From Pyrenophora tritici-repentis (lineage: Eukaryota; Ascomycota; Dothideomycetes; Pleosporales; Pleosporaceae), in NCBI RefSeq assembly GCF_003171515.1, contig NC_089392.1, forward strand, positions 1,054,001 through 1,118,000: a stretch of DNA of 64,000 bases. The letters are read 5' to 3'. The stretch's first letter is position 1. Each line of letters starts with the position of its first letter. The notes under the pieces are model-generated. The model searched no databases. It worked only from the letters and a program-made list of their open reading frames with translations, and was not told the origin of the DNA. The position numbers were made by a program, and so were the translations under genes. Below are positions 1-11,272 of the stretch, one piece after another.

Positions 1-9
1 CTGAAAGAC

Positions 10-1380
10 ATGGACCGGCTCCACGTGTACTTCAACAATACTACGGACCAGCTGGTACAAGGAAAAGCTACCTTTCCAGTGATTCGCAAATGGGGACACC
101 CGTGGTTCCACCTAAGCAAGGCAGAGCGCGCGCGCGTATTCCTTACGGAGACTGAGCTCCGACGCTTACACCGGAGGTTCGGGCATCCAGCCGTCGAACG
201 GCTGATACGATTGCTCAAACGCGCAGGACACGAGGACGTGGATGAACGGCTGCTCCGAGAGATCCAAACGTTCTGCCATCACTGCCAAGCGCATGATCCA
301 GCGCCGCGCCGATTCAAGTTTAGGCTGAAAGATGATCGGGAATTCAACTTCGAGATCCTCGTAGATGTGATGTATCTGAGTGGGAAACCAGTGCTTCACG
401 TGATCGATTCGGCTACAACATTCAACGGCGCGCGATTTCTACCGTCTATGAGCGCGAAAGACACCTGGGAAGCACTCCGCCTGCTCTGGATTGATACATA
501 CCAAGGGCCGCCAGATATCGTCACCCACGACGCCGGCACCAACTTCGCGTCAGTCGAATTCAGATCAGAGGCGAAGATCATGGGAATCACATGTAAACAA
601 GTGCCAACCGAGGCCCATTGGTCTATCGGCAAGGTAGAAAGATACCACGCACCGCTCAGACGCGCGTACGAGATCCTGAGGACAGAGCTTGACACTGGCA
701 CCAGCGACGCCGCAGTGTTGCAGATGGCAGTCAAGGCCGTCAACGACACCGCAGGCCCAGACGGGCTCGTACCCACGCTGCTCGTCTTCGGTGCATACCC
801 CCGGATATCCATGGATTCACCACCATCTCCCTCGATAACCCATCGCGCGGAGGCAATCCAGAAAGCGATGAGGGCGCTGCGGAAGGCCTCAGCGGAACAT
901 GCGGTGAGCAACGCACTTGGTACCAGGAATGGGCCTACTACAGACGGGGTACTGTCACTGCCTCTTCAGAGTGAGGTGATGGTATGGCGCGAGAAGAATG
1001 GATGGCAAGGGCCGTATAGAGTCATCGATATGAAGGACCACGATGTTACTGTAGACATGATCAACGGCCCAACGACGTTCCGATCCACTGTCGTAAAACC
1101 GTACTATCGCGATCTGACTACAGCGATAGACGGCGCAGATCAAGGCACAGGTGGATCTCCGACCACAGACGAAGCGATTGCTGATGAACCGCCACTACCG
1201 GTACCACCGGCGGAAGCCAACCAAGCGGCTCAGCCGCGCAAGCGGGGCCGCCCACCTGGATCAAAGAACAAGCCCAAGGTGCAGTACCTGTCGAAGAAGG
1301 AGGAGGACGATTACGCCCTGGCCGTCAAGCTACGCAATGACGGCGTGATTAACGTCCGGGCGCTCCATTCGAAGCATCCG
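10..1380 (+). pseudogene. copia GAG-pre-integrase and integrase part of pol
   Basis: This frame encodes the integrase of the family-A copia element, which would join element cDNA to the host chromosome. The HHCC zinc region is visible (RRFGHP, then CHHCQA), followed by the integrase core with its catalytic Asp in LVDVMYL, a second Asp in THDAGTNF, and a Glu in GKVERYH. A Pro/Lys-rich tail with an AT-hook-like KRGRPPGSKNK follows. The reading frame is lost near 1350: downstream homology (FEASDQKEID) continues in another frame, so integrase and RT are no longer one polyprotein. The first ATG at 10 is arbitrary because the element continues upstream. Confidence 0.85.
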
Positions 1381-2840
1381 ATCAGAAGGAGATCGACGAC
1401 CTCGTCGGCCGTGGAGTATTCAGTTTTGAGCTGTTTGATCCAACTCTACACGGCGGGTATCGTATCTTCAAATCGCGCATGGTCCGCGAAGTCAAAGGCA
1501 AGACCATGGTCCCGTACGAGAAATCACGCCTCGTTGTTCAAGGTTACAATGACGAGGGCAAACACGAGATCCTGACGCAGTCGCCAACCATCCAACGAGC
1601 CAGCCAGCGCCTGATTCTAGCCCTAGCGCCTGCATTACTCGATGAGGGCATGGTTGTGGAACTACGAGATATCACGCAAGCGTACCCACAGGCACAAACA
1701 GAGCTATTCCGCACGGTTTTAGCGCACCTCCCAAAGGAGCTTATAACAAAGTATCCCAAGGGAACAATTATTCGCGTAATCAAGCCACTCTATGGAATCG
1801 CGGAAGCAGGAGTCCACTGGTTTGCTACGTACCAAGGACACCACTGCAAGGAGCTCGACATGGCTACATCAACGTATGACCCGTGCCTCCTGATCACGAA
1901 CGGGAGACGGGAAGCGTTTGGAATAGTGGGCCTGCAGACAGACGATACTCTCGCGATTGGGACGCCTGCATTCTCTGGTGCAGAAGACGCTGCGCTCCAG
2001 AAAGCCAATTTTCGAGCTAAGCCCAAGGAGAGACTGTCCAAAGAAGTATCACTCGAGTTCAACGGATGTACTCTAACGTTGCGCGGAGACACGATTCTAC
2101 TTACGCAGAAGGGACAAGGTGCCAAGATCGAAATCATTGATCCGAAGGCAGCAAACCGAGCACAGAAGTACATGGAGCAGCGCGCGCGTGGCGCGTACAT
2201 TGCGTCGATATGCCAACCTGAAGCATCGTTCGATCTTTCCGCGGCTGCGCAAATACAACAACCTAAGGACACAGAATACGTGAAGCTTAACCGCCGGCTG
2301 CAGTGGCAATCTGAGAGCATACAACGAGGCCTGCGATACGTCCCTCTCGACCTCGCTACAGCAAAGCTGGTAGTGTTCACAGACGGATCCTTCGCGAACA
2401 ACCAAGACCTTAGCTCACAGCTAGGGTACCTACTTATCCTTGCGAATGAGTCGAGTCGACAAGACAGCACGTTTGATATTCGTGGTAACGTAATCCATTG
2501 GAGTTCGACCAAATGCAAACGCGTTACCCGGAGCGTTCTTGCCTCAGAAACGTACGGCATGGTTAGCGGTGTCGACATCGCTATCGCTATCCTAACAACC
2601 CTCAAGATAATTACAGGACGCCTAGGTCTACCACCGATCCCACTTATTGTGTGTACGGATTCATACTCCTTGTATGAATGCCTCGTCAAACTCGGAACAA
2701 CTGCTGAGAAGCGACTGATGATCGACATCATGGCGCTTCGGCAGTCATACGAGCGTCGCGAGATCACTGAGATCCGCTGGATCAACGGAGAGGACAACCC
2801 GCGGACGCATTCACGAAAGCAACACCAAATCGCGCGTTAG
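1368..2840 (+). pseudogene. copia reverse transcriptase and RNase H part of pol
   Basis: This encodes the copia RT (RVT_2 type), which copies element RNA into DNA, followed by RNase H. Visible are KSRLVVQGYND, the first catalytic Asp in ELRDITQAYPQ, LYGIAEAG, and QTDDTL in the YxDD position. RNase H is recognised by VVFTDGSFAN, ASETYGM and CTDSYSL. The open frame ends with NGEDNPRTHSRK. A one-base loss near 2803 replaces the conserved copia ending ADAFTK, which is present in the adjacent frame and runs on to a stop inside the LTR at about 2905. The same lesion occurs in the copy at 63056-63523. Confidence 0.88.
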
Positions 2841-2886
2841 AACGTTTCATCGAAAGCAACAAGCTGTCAATCCGAGTAGAGGGATC

Positions 2887-3199
2887 TGTGCAGCGACCTA
2901 CGGAGTAGGCACATATGCCTATTTGGAATCCCTCTCATTGTGCCCTTTTTAGAAGACCCGTTTTTCCTTACATCAGTCGTTACAATAAGAAAAGATTGCC
3001 AGTGTCGGCATACACACGGTGTGTCGCCTAATAAGGCCCAATGTACCGCCTCGATCCTACTTCGGCCCAACTCGGACCCAACGCTATGTATACCTTCGTA
3101 GCCCCCACATTCGTAGAATCATCATACACCAGAATACCAATACACAAGATTACCTTAGCTACTGTTATTCACCGTACGATCGTACAAGGCCTTCCAACA
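2887..3199 (+). repeat. copia family A 3' LTR, 313 bp
   Basis: Starts TGTGCAGC directly after a purine-rich tract and ends CCTTCCAACA, so it has the TG...CA ends of an LTR. The same 313-bp sequence, reversed, lies at 62697-63009. The 5' partner is outside the window, so the target duplication cannot be tested. Confidence 0.9.
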
Positions 3200-3314
3200 A
3201 AAGGTTTGAAAGAGAGCGTGTGGGTTGTGGCATCTATGCGGCGTTTTGCCGCGAATCCTACACTGAATAATGCCAAGGAATTCAGCGGGTCTTAGTGAAA
3301 TTCAAAAATAGAAA

Positions 3315-4868
3315 TCACTCGTCATAGAAGGAGTTCGTTACCTTCACGAAGGTCTCGAACTCTTGTGGCTGGTCTATTAATTGCGCGAGGTACGCTAGGC
3401 CTTCCTGTCTTGTGCGAGGGGGCACGATGGGGCGTAGAGGCCACTTCTTGAAGTGTGTTGTGGCTCTCTTGCAGAACACTAGGTGTTCTGGCGTCTTGGG
3501 CCTACCGCATGGGCATTCTGAGGTATCCTCGTGGTTGAATTTTCGGTGGTACCATTCAAAGTCGCCATGCGTTGAGCGTATCATAAGGACTTTCGCGAGT
3601 ATCCTTCGGGGCAGCCATAGCGCTGCGGGCGTGCGCCTAGTATCGTATGGCAGCTGCCATTGCGTGTACCATGCTGATAGCCTACTGCTCTTATCCTTCC
3701 ACCAAGTGTCTCTTATGTGTTCGAGGAGGCGGCGGCCTACTGTTCGTATACCGGATCTTGTAGGGGAGGCGGCCATGCCGTATGGCTGGTGCGGGTCTTT
3801 GGCCTCGTTGTCAGCCAGCTGGTCGGCGAGCTCGTTTCCAACAATCTTCATGTGTCCCGGCGCCCACCGCGTTTTCACGTTGTAGGCCTCCATAGCTCCA
3901 TGAATTTGGAGGAACGCCCATTGGGAGGAGGCAGGGGCGGCTCCGCGTATGCCCCATATTACCGAAGTGCTGTCTATGCAGAGTACGATCTCCCTCTGGC
4001 TAGGCAGTGAGAGTTGTAGTGCGTGTTTGAGTCCTCTGCACGCGCCTATAGCCTCTGCATCGAAGACGTGGCTAAGGGCATTTAGTGAGCCTTGTCCAGT
4101 CGCCACGGCGGCCTGGCCCTGGTATATAGCGTACCCGTAAGTGACCACCCTTGTACCATTGATTTGTTGTTCAGACCCGTCTGAGAAGACAGTGATTGTC
4201 TCTTGTCCAAGAGACTCCCACCAGATGGTGAAATTCTGGGCAGCAATGTCCTTTCCTTGCCCTTGCGTTGGATCCTGCCTCGACCCGTCTGAAAAGTGAG
4301 GGCTGGCTAGGACGTTTCGGGGTGTGGCGGGTAGCAGTTGTGCTACGCGCTGAACCTTCGATCTTGGTATCCGTCGGTTGCCCGCTGCGCGTCCTCGTAT
4401 GACTAGTGGCAGTGTAGTTCTATTAGTAAGTGGGTGCTTGTCGTCTATTGTGCGTAGGTGAACTGCAAAGCGGAGCTTGGCCTCCTCTAGCGCCACCTGT
4501 GCCGACGGCATCGCAGCTTCTCTTAGCAGTACTGCGTTTGGTGTTGTCCTCCACGCAGGGAGGATTGCCTTCGTGGCTGCTATTAGTGCCTGATCTATCG
4601 TGGTTAGGTGCCAGCCTACCCTAGTGCTGACCGTGGGTTTACGGGAAACCCTTGCAATTCGTGGGTTCTTCGTCCTGCCCTCGTACCATGTTTCGGCTCC
4701 GTATAGTAGTATGGGCAGGATACATGTTATGGCTGCCTTGCGTAGCGATCCTGCTGGAGGGCCGTGGGCTGTGTTGGCGAGGCTCCGGAGATGGTTCGCT
4801 ACTTTCCTAGCTTGCGCCGCCCTTTCTGCGACGTGCTTCTTGAAAGTTAGTCCCCTATCAAACCACAC
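3315..4868 (-). pseudogene. LINE ORF2 C-terminal part: RT thumb, RNase H, CCHC
   Basis: This segment carries the end of the RT domain (WFDRGLTFKKHV, ILLYGAETWYEG), an RNase H domain (VFSDGSEQ, AEAIGACRGL, CIDSTSVIW, RWAPGHMKIVGNE with its Asp/Glu/Asp/His set) and a terminal zinc motif (CPCGRPKTPEHLVFC). RNase H would remove the RNA template during target-primed reverse transcription. It is separated from the upstream RT frame by a 5-base tandem duplication near 4880. Its last 650 bp are repeated almost exactly at 9248-9893. Confidence 0.88.
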
Positions 4869-6177
4869 CCCAAGCCAGCGCAGCGCAGTCTGGCTTCCCC
4901 CTGCGCAGGGCTATAGGGTGAATTGTTTGATCTTCCAATTGGATTGGCGGCGCATGTAGTCCTTTCTGGCGCGTGAGGTGGATCAGCTCCCGTTTCTCTG
5001 GTGCAAACGTGATCTTGTTCGCAGCTCCCCATTCATTGATAGATTTGAGGTCCTCTGCTAGCAGTGCGACGTTCTCGTCTAAAGAGTGGGAGACCCGGTA
5101 TAGGTTGATGTCGTCGGCATACCCGAACCGGAGTTTTCGGTCCTGGTTGAGTAGTTCAGCTAGGTATAGGGTGTATAGGACCGGTGATAGCGGCGATCCC
5201 TGCGGGGTGCCGCAGGCCACTCGATGTACAGGTGTAGTGACATTGCCTAGGCGTACTCGCACCCTCCTTTCCGACAGGAAGTTCTGGATAAATTTCCGGA
5301 GTAGGGGTGGCCACCCTTGTTGCCGCATTCGGTGTAGTAGCCTGTTTTTCAGTAGCGCGTCAAACGCCCCTTGGACGTCTAACGTGAGCATAGAGACATG
5401 CTCGTGTCTTGACCAAGCCATCTCCACGTCGTGTGTGAATGCGGTCGCTAGGTCCATCGCAGAGCGTTTTGGCAGCGCTCCACCGTGCTGTGGGCTCAGG
5501 ATGTCAAAAGCCATAGCTGTGTGCGCTATGCGCCTTGCTATGATACGCTCGAGTCCCTTCCCCAAACAGGACGATAGGGCAATTGGTCTCATTGATCTGG
5601 GTGAGGACTTATCCTTCTTCCCGACTTTGGGTATCATGGCCACTTCTACTGTCCTCCAGGCGGCTGGGTAGTGGCCTTGTTCCATGCACGCCCGGTAGAT
5701 GCCTAGCACTAGGTGTCTAATGTGTTCCCAGCATGCCTTTAGGAGTCGGACGGTCACCTGATCGGGTCCTGGGGAGGTGCTAGATACTCCAATCACGTAG
5801 CGTTCCGTCTCCTCCATCGATATGTATGTGTCCCATGGTAGTGGCGTGGTTTGCGGGTCGTTGTCAAGAGGCGGTGGTTCTAGGAGGTCGTCCTCCGCCG
5901 AAAAACGGTCGAGGATTGCCTCTCTAAGTGCCTCAGCTTTCTCGAGTGGTGCTATGATTGTCCTACCTTCGATTACAAGCGGGGTGTCCCGTTGGTCGAA
6001 TGATAGTTTATGCCAGCCTACTAGCTTGTATAGATCTTTGTCGTTATTACAGCCGTCTATGCGCTGCTGCCAGTACGTTCTCTTGGCTTTTCGTACCGTA
6101 GCTAGGAACGCACGGGTGGCTTCTGAGGGGGATTGGCCATAGTCCGACTTTTCCTGGATATGCCGCTTATACGCCAC
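4858..6177 (-). pseudogene. LINE ORF2 reverse transcriptase domain
   Basis: This is the central RT of the LINE ORF2. Diagnostic blocks are PKVGKKDKSSPRSMRPIAL, LSPQHGGALPKRS, MLTLDVQGAFDALL (first catalytic Asp), GTPQGSPLSPVLY and FGYADDINLY (FADD-type catalytic pair). These residues are all intact, so the RT core was functional when the copy inserted. The upstream join to the endonuclease is frameshifted in a run of A near 6175; the downstream join to RNase H is frameshifted near 4880. The element acts by nicking the target and priming cDNA from the nick. Confidence 0.9.
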
Positions 6178-7118
6178 TCTACAGTCCTCTGTCCACCATG
6201 GGGCGGAGTGGCCTTTTTCTCTGTTTGGTGTTCCCGCGCGTGCATTGCATCTCCTATAGCTTGGGTGATTCTAGCTATGCTTGCGTCGATTACGTCCGCT
6301 GGGGCGCTATTGCTAATTGGCTGTACGCCTACTGTGTAGAGTTGAACTAGCCCGGCAAACCTATCTATGTTTCTCTCGTGGACCCGGTAGTGATGCTGTT
6401 CTAGCACCGCTCTCCCTCGGCTTGGAAGGACAGTCACTAGGGTGAAATGGTCTGACCCTGTATACATATCTTCGCGGACTGTCGTTCTAGCGAAGGGTAT
6501 ATTTGAGAAGGATACGTCTAGCACGTGTCCTGCCCGATGTGTTGGGTTACCTGCCTCGCCGATGTAGGGTATGTCGTTCTGAGTGGCTCAGCGGGCGATC
6601 TCTGCCCCCCTATTGGCCGACGTGGAGCCGGGCTCAAAAAGTTCATGGCGGGCGTTTAAGTCACCCCCTATAAGGCAGTTACGGGGTGGCGTTAAAGCTG
6701 TGAGGTATTGAAATGTCGAGTCATTCTGTGGCTGCCTATAAACATTCAATATGCGGTAGCCGTTGGCCTCGATCCATAGCACATCCCGGCTGATGCGTGG
6801 GTGTATAAGATTAGCCCTTATATTTGGGCTCTTACGGGTATAGGTGAGCACCCGTGGTCGGTCAGTTCCCCACGTTGTGGGGTTGTTCCAGCTTATCACT
6901 GGCGATATCATATGGAATCCTGGGTGTGTAGAGGTCCGGGTTCCAGTGAGAGTAAAGGGTTCTTGGATGCATACTATGTCTATGTCTGCTTCCCATGCAC
7001 GTTCTAAGGCTGTAATGTGGTAAGGCGAGCTTCTGGCCACATTCACCCAGCATACCTGCATTTGTCTGTGTCGGTGTGGCGTGGTTTCGCCGGGTGAATT
7101 CGCGGGTTGTGCCCTCAT
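6102..7118 (-). pseudogene. LINE ORF2 AP-like endonuclease domain
   Basis: The N-terminal exonuclease/endonuclease/phosphatase fold nicks target DNA. Visible are CWVNVARSS (Asn of motif 1), IDIVCIQEPF (catalytic Glu), ILNVYRQPQND, LIGGDLNARHE (Asp-x-Asn) and, after an interruption, GSDHFTLVT (the terminal Asp-His pair). A TGA at about 6586-6588 stands where Trp is expected between GAEIAR and ATQND, so the frame from 7118 stops early and resumes in frame beyond it. The copy cannot make a continuous ORF2. Confidence 0.85.
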
Positions 7119-7320
7119 TACGCACTGGATCCGAGGCTCATTTCAGTGTCAGCGTGCTCAGACGATGACGTATTAGGGTCTTGGTCAGCGGTGCTAGGCT
7201 GCACGCTTCTAGCAGACATTCGCGCTAGGTTGAGGTCTTGCGTAGTTGCAGCTGTTCTCTTAGACCTCCTAGTCCCTAGGGTGGTTGCGGGCTCTCTAAC
7301 AGTGGCTGTGTTTAGGTTGT

Positions 7321-8794
7321 TTACGTCTTGTCGGCTTCTTTTACTTGCGTCCGTAGGTGTTCCACAGGCTCAGTAGTATTAGCTATGTCGCCGTCCGTGA
7401 TTTCAATGGAGGTTTCGACCGTGCTGCCTGTCTGTCTTCCTCTAGCTGGCTGTATTGCCTCAGAAGCACGGTCACCCGCCTCCCTAATGAATTTTAGTTC
7501 CCCCTTTATAGGTTGGATGAGTCGGCCATTCACCCTCGTTGGGGCTGCTGGGCACTTGTCGTGGGTTGCTGGAAATGGGCCATGGCAGTTGGCGCACTTT
7601 GGTGTGTCTTTGCATTGTTCTCCGTGTGGTCCCTGGTGAGTTGCCGTTGTTTTGCTGCATGTCGTGCAGCGGGCTGGCCTTGTGCAGCGGCTGGTTTTGC
7701 AGTACCCTAGGCAGCCTGGGTCGTGCAGCATTGCAGGTGAGTTCTTCTTTATCTCGTGCGCGTAGTCGCCCGTCCCAAATAGGCGAAACGATCGTACGGG
7801 TCTGGTGAAAGATATAATCCAGGTTGTCCTTCCCTCCGTGGGTCCATGTCTGGAGGGCCGGCAGCTCGCTGGTTCGATCCCTGTCTGGGACAGAGCTTCG
7901 CTGACTATATCGTCTATTGTGGTGGGTATACTTTCCCCTGTGATAGTGCGGTATGAGCTTTCTACGCCCTGGACTGCATAGTTCACCCATCGTTCAGGTA
8001 GTCTTGCGCTCTCGCCCTCTACCGCTCGGATCATGAGTTCGCGATTCTCCTGCCCCATAAGCAGGGCCTTGATTTTGTCGTTGCGGGGCGTAATCGCCCA
8101 GCCAGTCTTGATATGTTTTGCCGTAGGTATGTCGGAGGGGGTAATTTCCTTAATCGCCTTTACAATAGCCATGCGGGCCGCAAATGGTGATGCCCGTTGG
8201 AGCCGAGCCTCCGCTCCAACCGCTATAAGGATACGGTTGTCAGTGTTTAGAGGTCGCCTAGGAGTTTGAGCTAGCTGCTTTGGGGCAGCCGTGGCCGCTT
8301 TCGTCGTAGCGGCCCCCTTGCTGGGGGGTTGGATTTTTCAGGGTCCTAGCTACGTCCGCCCAGGAGCGGTGCGTAGTGTCAGAGTCGCTCCCTGAGTTTG
8401 GGGGCGTGATTAGGGGCGTGATTAGGGAGGTGTTAATAGCCCTTAGCACCTTCTGTTAAAGGTCCTTAGCCACACGGGCTCCGTCTGGGTCGGTGTACTT
8501 CCCAAGGCATCTGTCGACAGCTGTCGCTAGATCCGTTATGATGGAGTGGTGGAGGTTTGTAGCTTTTTGGGCTGCCTGAATCCGCTGGCGGACCGCTTCA
8601 GAGACAGCTTGATTGTAGGAGGTGGGCGCAGTGCTACCGATAGAAGGTTCAGCACGAGTATGTGCTCGCTGCCTCCTCTTGTTGCCGCGCAGGTCAGTAT
8701 TAATAGGGCTCTCAGGCTCCTCTGATCGTGTATGGGGGGGTTGGGCACTCCGTGGCGCCCTCTCTGGAGTTTCTACATTAGCCATTCTAACCAC
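7321..8794 (-). pseudogene. LINE ORF1 (Gag-like, zinc knuckles)
   Basis: ORF1 encodes the RNA-binding coat protein of the LINE. The N-terminal piece (8794-8456) begins MVRMANVETPER and is polar. A middle piece (8449-8258, RSWADVARTL) and the main body (8172-7321) are in other frames, so at least two frameshifts are present. The body has a basic RNA-binding region and tandem Cys/His knuckles (CKTSRC, CTTCSKTTATHQGPHGEQC, CANCHGPFPATHDKC). An out-of-frame ORF1 in an otherwise complete LINE indicates decay in place. Confidence 0.8.
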
Positions 8795-9247
8795 CTCCGC
8801 GAGAGCAGAAAGCGGTTATTTAGCTGAGGTAGTTACAGGCCGCCGTGCCGTTAAAATGATGTAAAAATCGTATAATTTTATAAGGGTCCCAAATTCCTTA
8901 AAAGTTGGTGTTCGGTGATGTGAGCTTTGGTTGATGTTGATGTTGATTATGGTTTAACGCCCTATCTGTAACCTCCCATAGGGTATTCGGGCGGGTCCCG
9001 CCGTGGTCTTATAGTGCTGTCGCACTTGCCTCGTGGAACCTATTCCTAGGTGTTTTGTATCTAAGGGGAGTGATGTCCTGCCTATATACATGTTCGTGAA
9101 AAGGACTCCCGCCATTTGAAGCCGTTTTCCTACAATATTCTAGTATTTCGTGGCTTGCGCCTTTGATCGATGCAGTACAATAACTGCTTTTTAGAGAGAG
9201 AAACGAAAAAGTAACAAGAGGCAATTTAAGATACAATGAAAGTTTTA

Positions 9248-9893
9248 AAAGAGAGCGTGTGGGTTGTGGCATCTATGCGGCGTTTTGCCGCGAATCCTAC
9301 ACTGAATAATGCCAAGGAATTCAGCGGGTCTTTGTGAAATTCAAAAATAGAAATCACTCGTCATAGAAGGAGTTCGTTACCTTCACGAAGGTCTCGAACT
9401 CTTGTGGCTGGTCTATTAATTGCGCGAGGTACGCTAGGCCTTCCTGTCTTGTGCGAGGGGGCACGATGGGGCGTAGAGGCCACTTCTTGAAGTGTGTTGT
9501 GGCTCTCTTGCAGAACACTAGGTGTTCTGGCGTCTTGGGCCTACCGCATGGGCATTCTGAGGTATCCTCGTGGTTGAATTTTCGGTGGTACCATTCAAAG
9601 TCGCCATGCGTTGAGCGTATCATAAGGACTTTCGCGAGTATCCTTCGGGGTAGCCATAGCGCTGCGGGCGTGCGCCTAGTATCGTATGGCAGCTGCCATT
9701 GCGTGTACCATGCTGATAGCCTACTGCTCTTATCCTTCCACCAAGTGTCCCTTGTATGTTCGAGGAGGCGGCGGCCTACTGTTCGTATACCAGATCTTGT
9801 GGGGGAGGCGGCCATGCCGTATGGCTGGTGCGGGTCTTTGGCCTCGTTGTCAGCCAGCTGGTCGGCGAGTTCGTTTCCAACAATCTTCATGTG
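9248..9893 (-). mobile_element. 5'-truncated LINE copy (3' 650 bp)
   Basis: A near-identical copy of the 3' end of the LINE at 3209-8870, with only a handful of substitutions over about 650 bp. It starts at the same 3' terminal sequence (next to AGAGAGCGTG) and stops abruptly inside the RNase H block HMKIVGNE near 9893, where gypsy sequence begins. Truncation at the 5' end is the usual outcome of target-primed reverse transcription. The reading frame through RNase H and CPCGRPKTPEH remains open to the stop at 9354. Confidence 0.88.
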
Positions 9894-11272
9894 GCGTGCT
9901 TGGTGTCCGGACCTTGTCGGCTTGTCAAGGCAACGACTCGCAGCGCGGGGTCGACCTGATAGGGTTTTATGACGATTTGCCACTGGTGCTGTCGTCGGTC
10001 GTCATCAGCGTCCTCGGGCAAGTCGCCTGGGCGCCTCGTAAGTGCGTCCGGCTTCGTGCCTTGTTTTCCAGGCCGATAAGTGATGTTGAAGTTGAATTCT
10101 GACAGAAACTCTGCCCATCGAGCCTGGCGGCGGTTAAGTCGCTTGGTCGTCATGAAGGTTTGTAAAGCCTGATGATCAGACAGGACCTTGACAGGGTCGA
10201 CGGTGCCGGCTAGCTCAAAACGCCACTCCTCAAACGCGCGAACGATGGCGAGAAGCTCCTTGTCATAGATTTCGTAGTTGCACTCCGCAGGGTTCATCTT
10301 GTGGGACAAGAAGGCTATAGGCCGAAGGACGCCGTCATGCATTTGCGAGAGGACAGCGGCGGTGACGAAGTCGGAGGCGTCAGTCCCCAGCCACGTGTCT
10401 AGGTCAGCATCGAAGTGAGCTAACATACCGGCAGCTTTGAAGGCGTCTTTCACGAGCTGGAACGAGCGGACGGCGGGCGAGTCTAGGGTGAGAGGGAAGG
10501 CTTTCTTGCCGTCGGCCTTAGTGAGTTCGGTGAGAGACTTTGTTAGGTATGAAAAACCCTTAATGAAGCGACGGTAGAAGTTCGCGAAGCCGAGGAAAGC
10601 TTGCACATCCTTAATCGACCGGGGTATCTGCCATTCAAGGACAGTAGCGATCTTCTTCGAGTCCATCTCTAGACTGTCGGTGGTGAGGATGAGGCCTAGG
10701 TAACGAACACGCTTGGTGGAGAAGGAGCACTTCTTGGCGTCGAGAAACATGCCAGCTTTGCTAATCTTGCCAAGCACCGTCAGGACGTGTTGCTCATGTT
10801 TGCTTTCGTCATCAGAGTAGATGAGGACGTCGTCTAGGTACGCTGTGCAGATGACGTTAAGGTGATCGTGGAGCGTTTCATTAATGAACGTTTGGAAGGT
10901 GCCTGGAGCGTTGCAGAGGCCGAAGGGCATGACAAGGTACTCGTATAACCCGTATCGGATGAGAAACGCTGTCTTCTCCTCGTCACCGTGCTTGATGCGT
11001 ACGGAGTTGAAGGCAGCGATGACGTCGACGAGCGTCATAATCTGTACCTTAGCCATCCGTGCCAGCGTCTCCTTAATAGCAGGTGGCGCGTTCCTGTTTT
11101 TGCGCGTGACAGCATTAAGACCGCGGTAGTCAACGCAAATTCGCAGTCCTCCCCTTGTTTTCTTGACTACCAGGACGGGCGAGGCGTATGGTGACGTGCT
11201 TGGCCTAATGAAACCCTTGCCGAGCATCTCGTCAATGTAGGCCTTGGTGGCTTGAGTTTCTTCCTCGCTGCC
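9894..11272 (-). pseudogene. Ty3/gypsy reverse transcriptase-RNase H fragment
   Basis: An uninterrupted frame of about 460 residues encodes a gypsy RT and RNase H: GFIRPSTSPYASPV, CVDYRGLN, LVDVIAAFNSVRI (catalytic Asp), MPFGLCNAPGTFQ, AYLDDVLIYS (catalytic pair), YLGLIL, then LGTDASDF, YDKELLAIV and YRPGKQGTKPDALTRRP. No protease, integrase or LTR is attached. The left end is fused to the truncated LINE and the right end to a pogo transposase, so it is a relic despite its clean frame. The open frame itself spans 9887-11314, including a few codons from each neighbour. Confidence 0.88.

Larger units (their letters stand above)
1..3199 (+). mobile_element. Ty1/copia LTR retrotransposon (family A), 3' portion
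   Basis: The window opens inside a copia element: integrase, then reverse transcriptase, then RNase H, which is the copia order, followed by a 3' LTR at 2887-3199. The gag, protease and 5' LTR lie outside the window. The coding part is broken by a frameshift near 1350 and a second near 2803. A second copy of the same family occupies 62697-64000 on the opposite strand. Only 9 bp separate the LTR end from the LINE tail at 3209. Confidence 0.9.
3209..8870 (-). mobile_element. Tad-type LINE retrotransposon, near full length, degenerate
   Basis: Read on the minus strand this is a two-ORF non-LTR element: a zinc-knuckle ORF1 (8794-7321), then ORF2 with AP endonuclease, RT, RNase H and a terminal CCHC motif (7118-3315). 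This order with RNase H fits the Tad/I group of fungal LINEs. The 3' end is set by comparison with the 5'-truncated copy at 9248-9893; the shared sequence stops at the same point in both. The 5' end near 8870 is uncertain. ORF2 is interrupted by a TGA replacing Trp, a frameshift in an A run and a 5-bp duplication. Confidence 0.88.

Noticed and set aside
1790..2797. A 335-codon frame antisense to the copia RT, and its mirror at 63099-63608
   Set aside because: It is a shadow of the RT/RNase H frame; the sense strand explains the conservation fully.
7860..7890. A tRNA B-box-like GGTTCGATCCCTG
   Set aside because: It lies in coding sequence of LINE ORF1 and no A box or acceptor-stem pairing was found at tRNA spacing.
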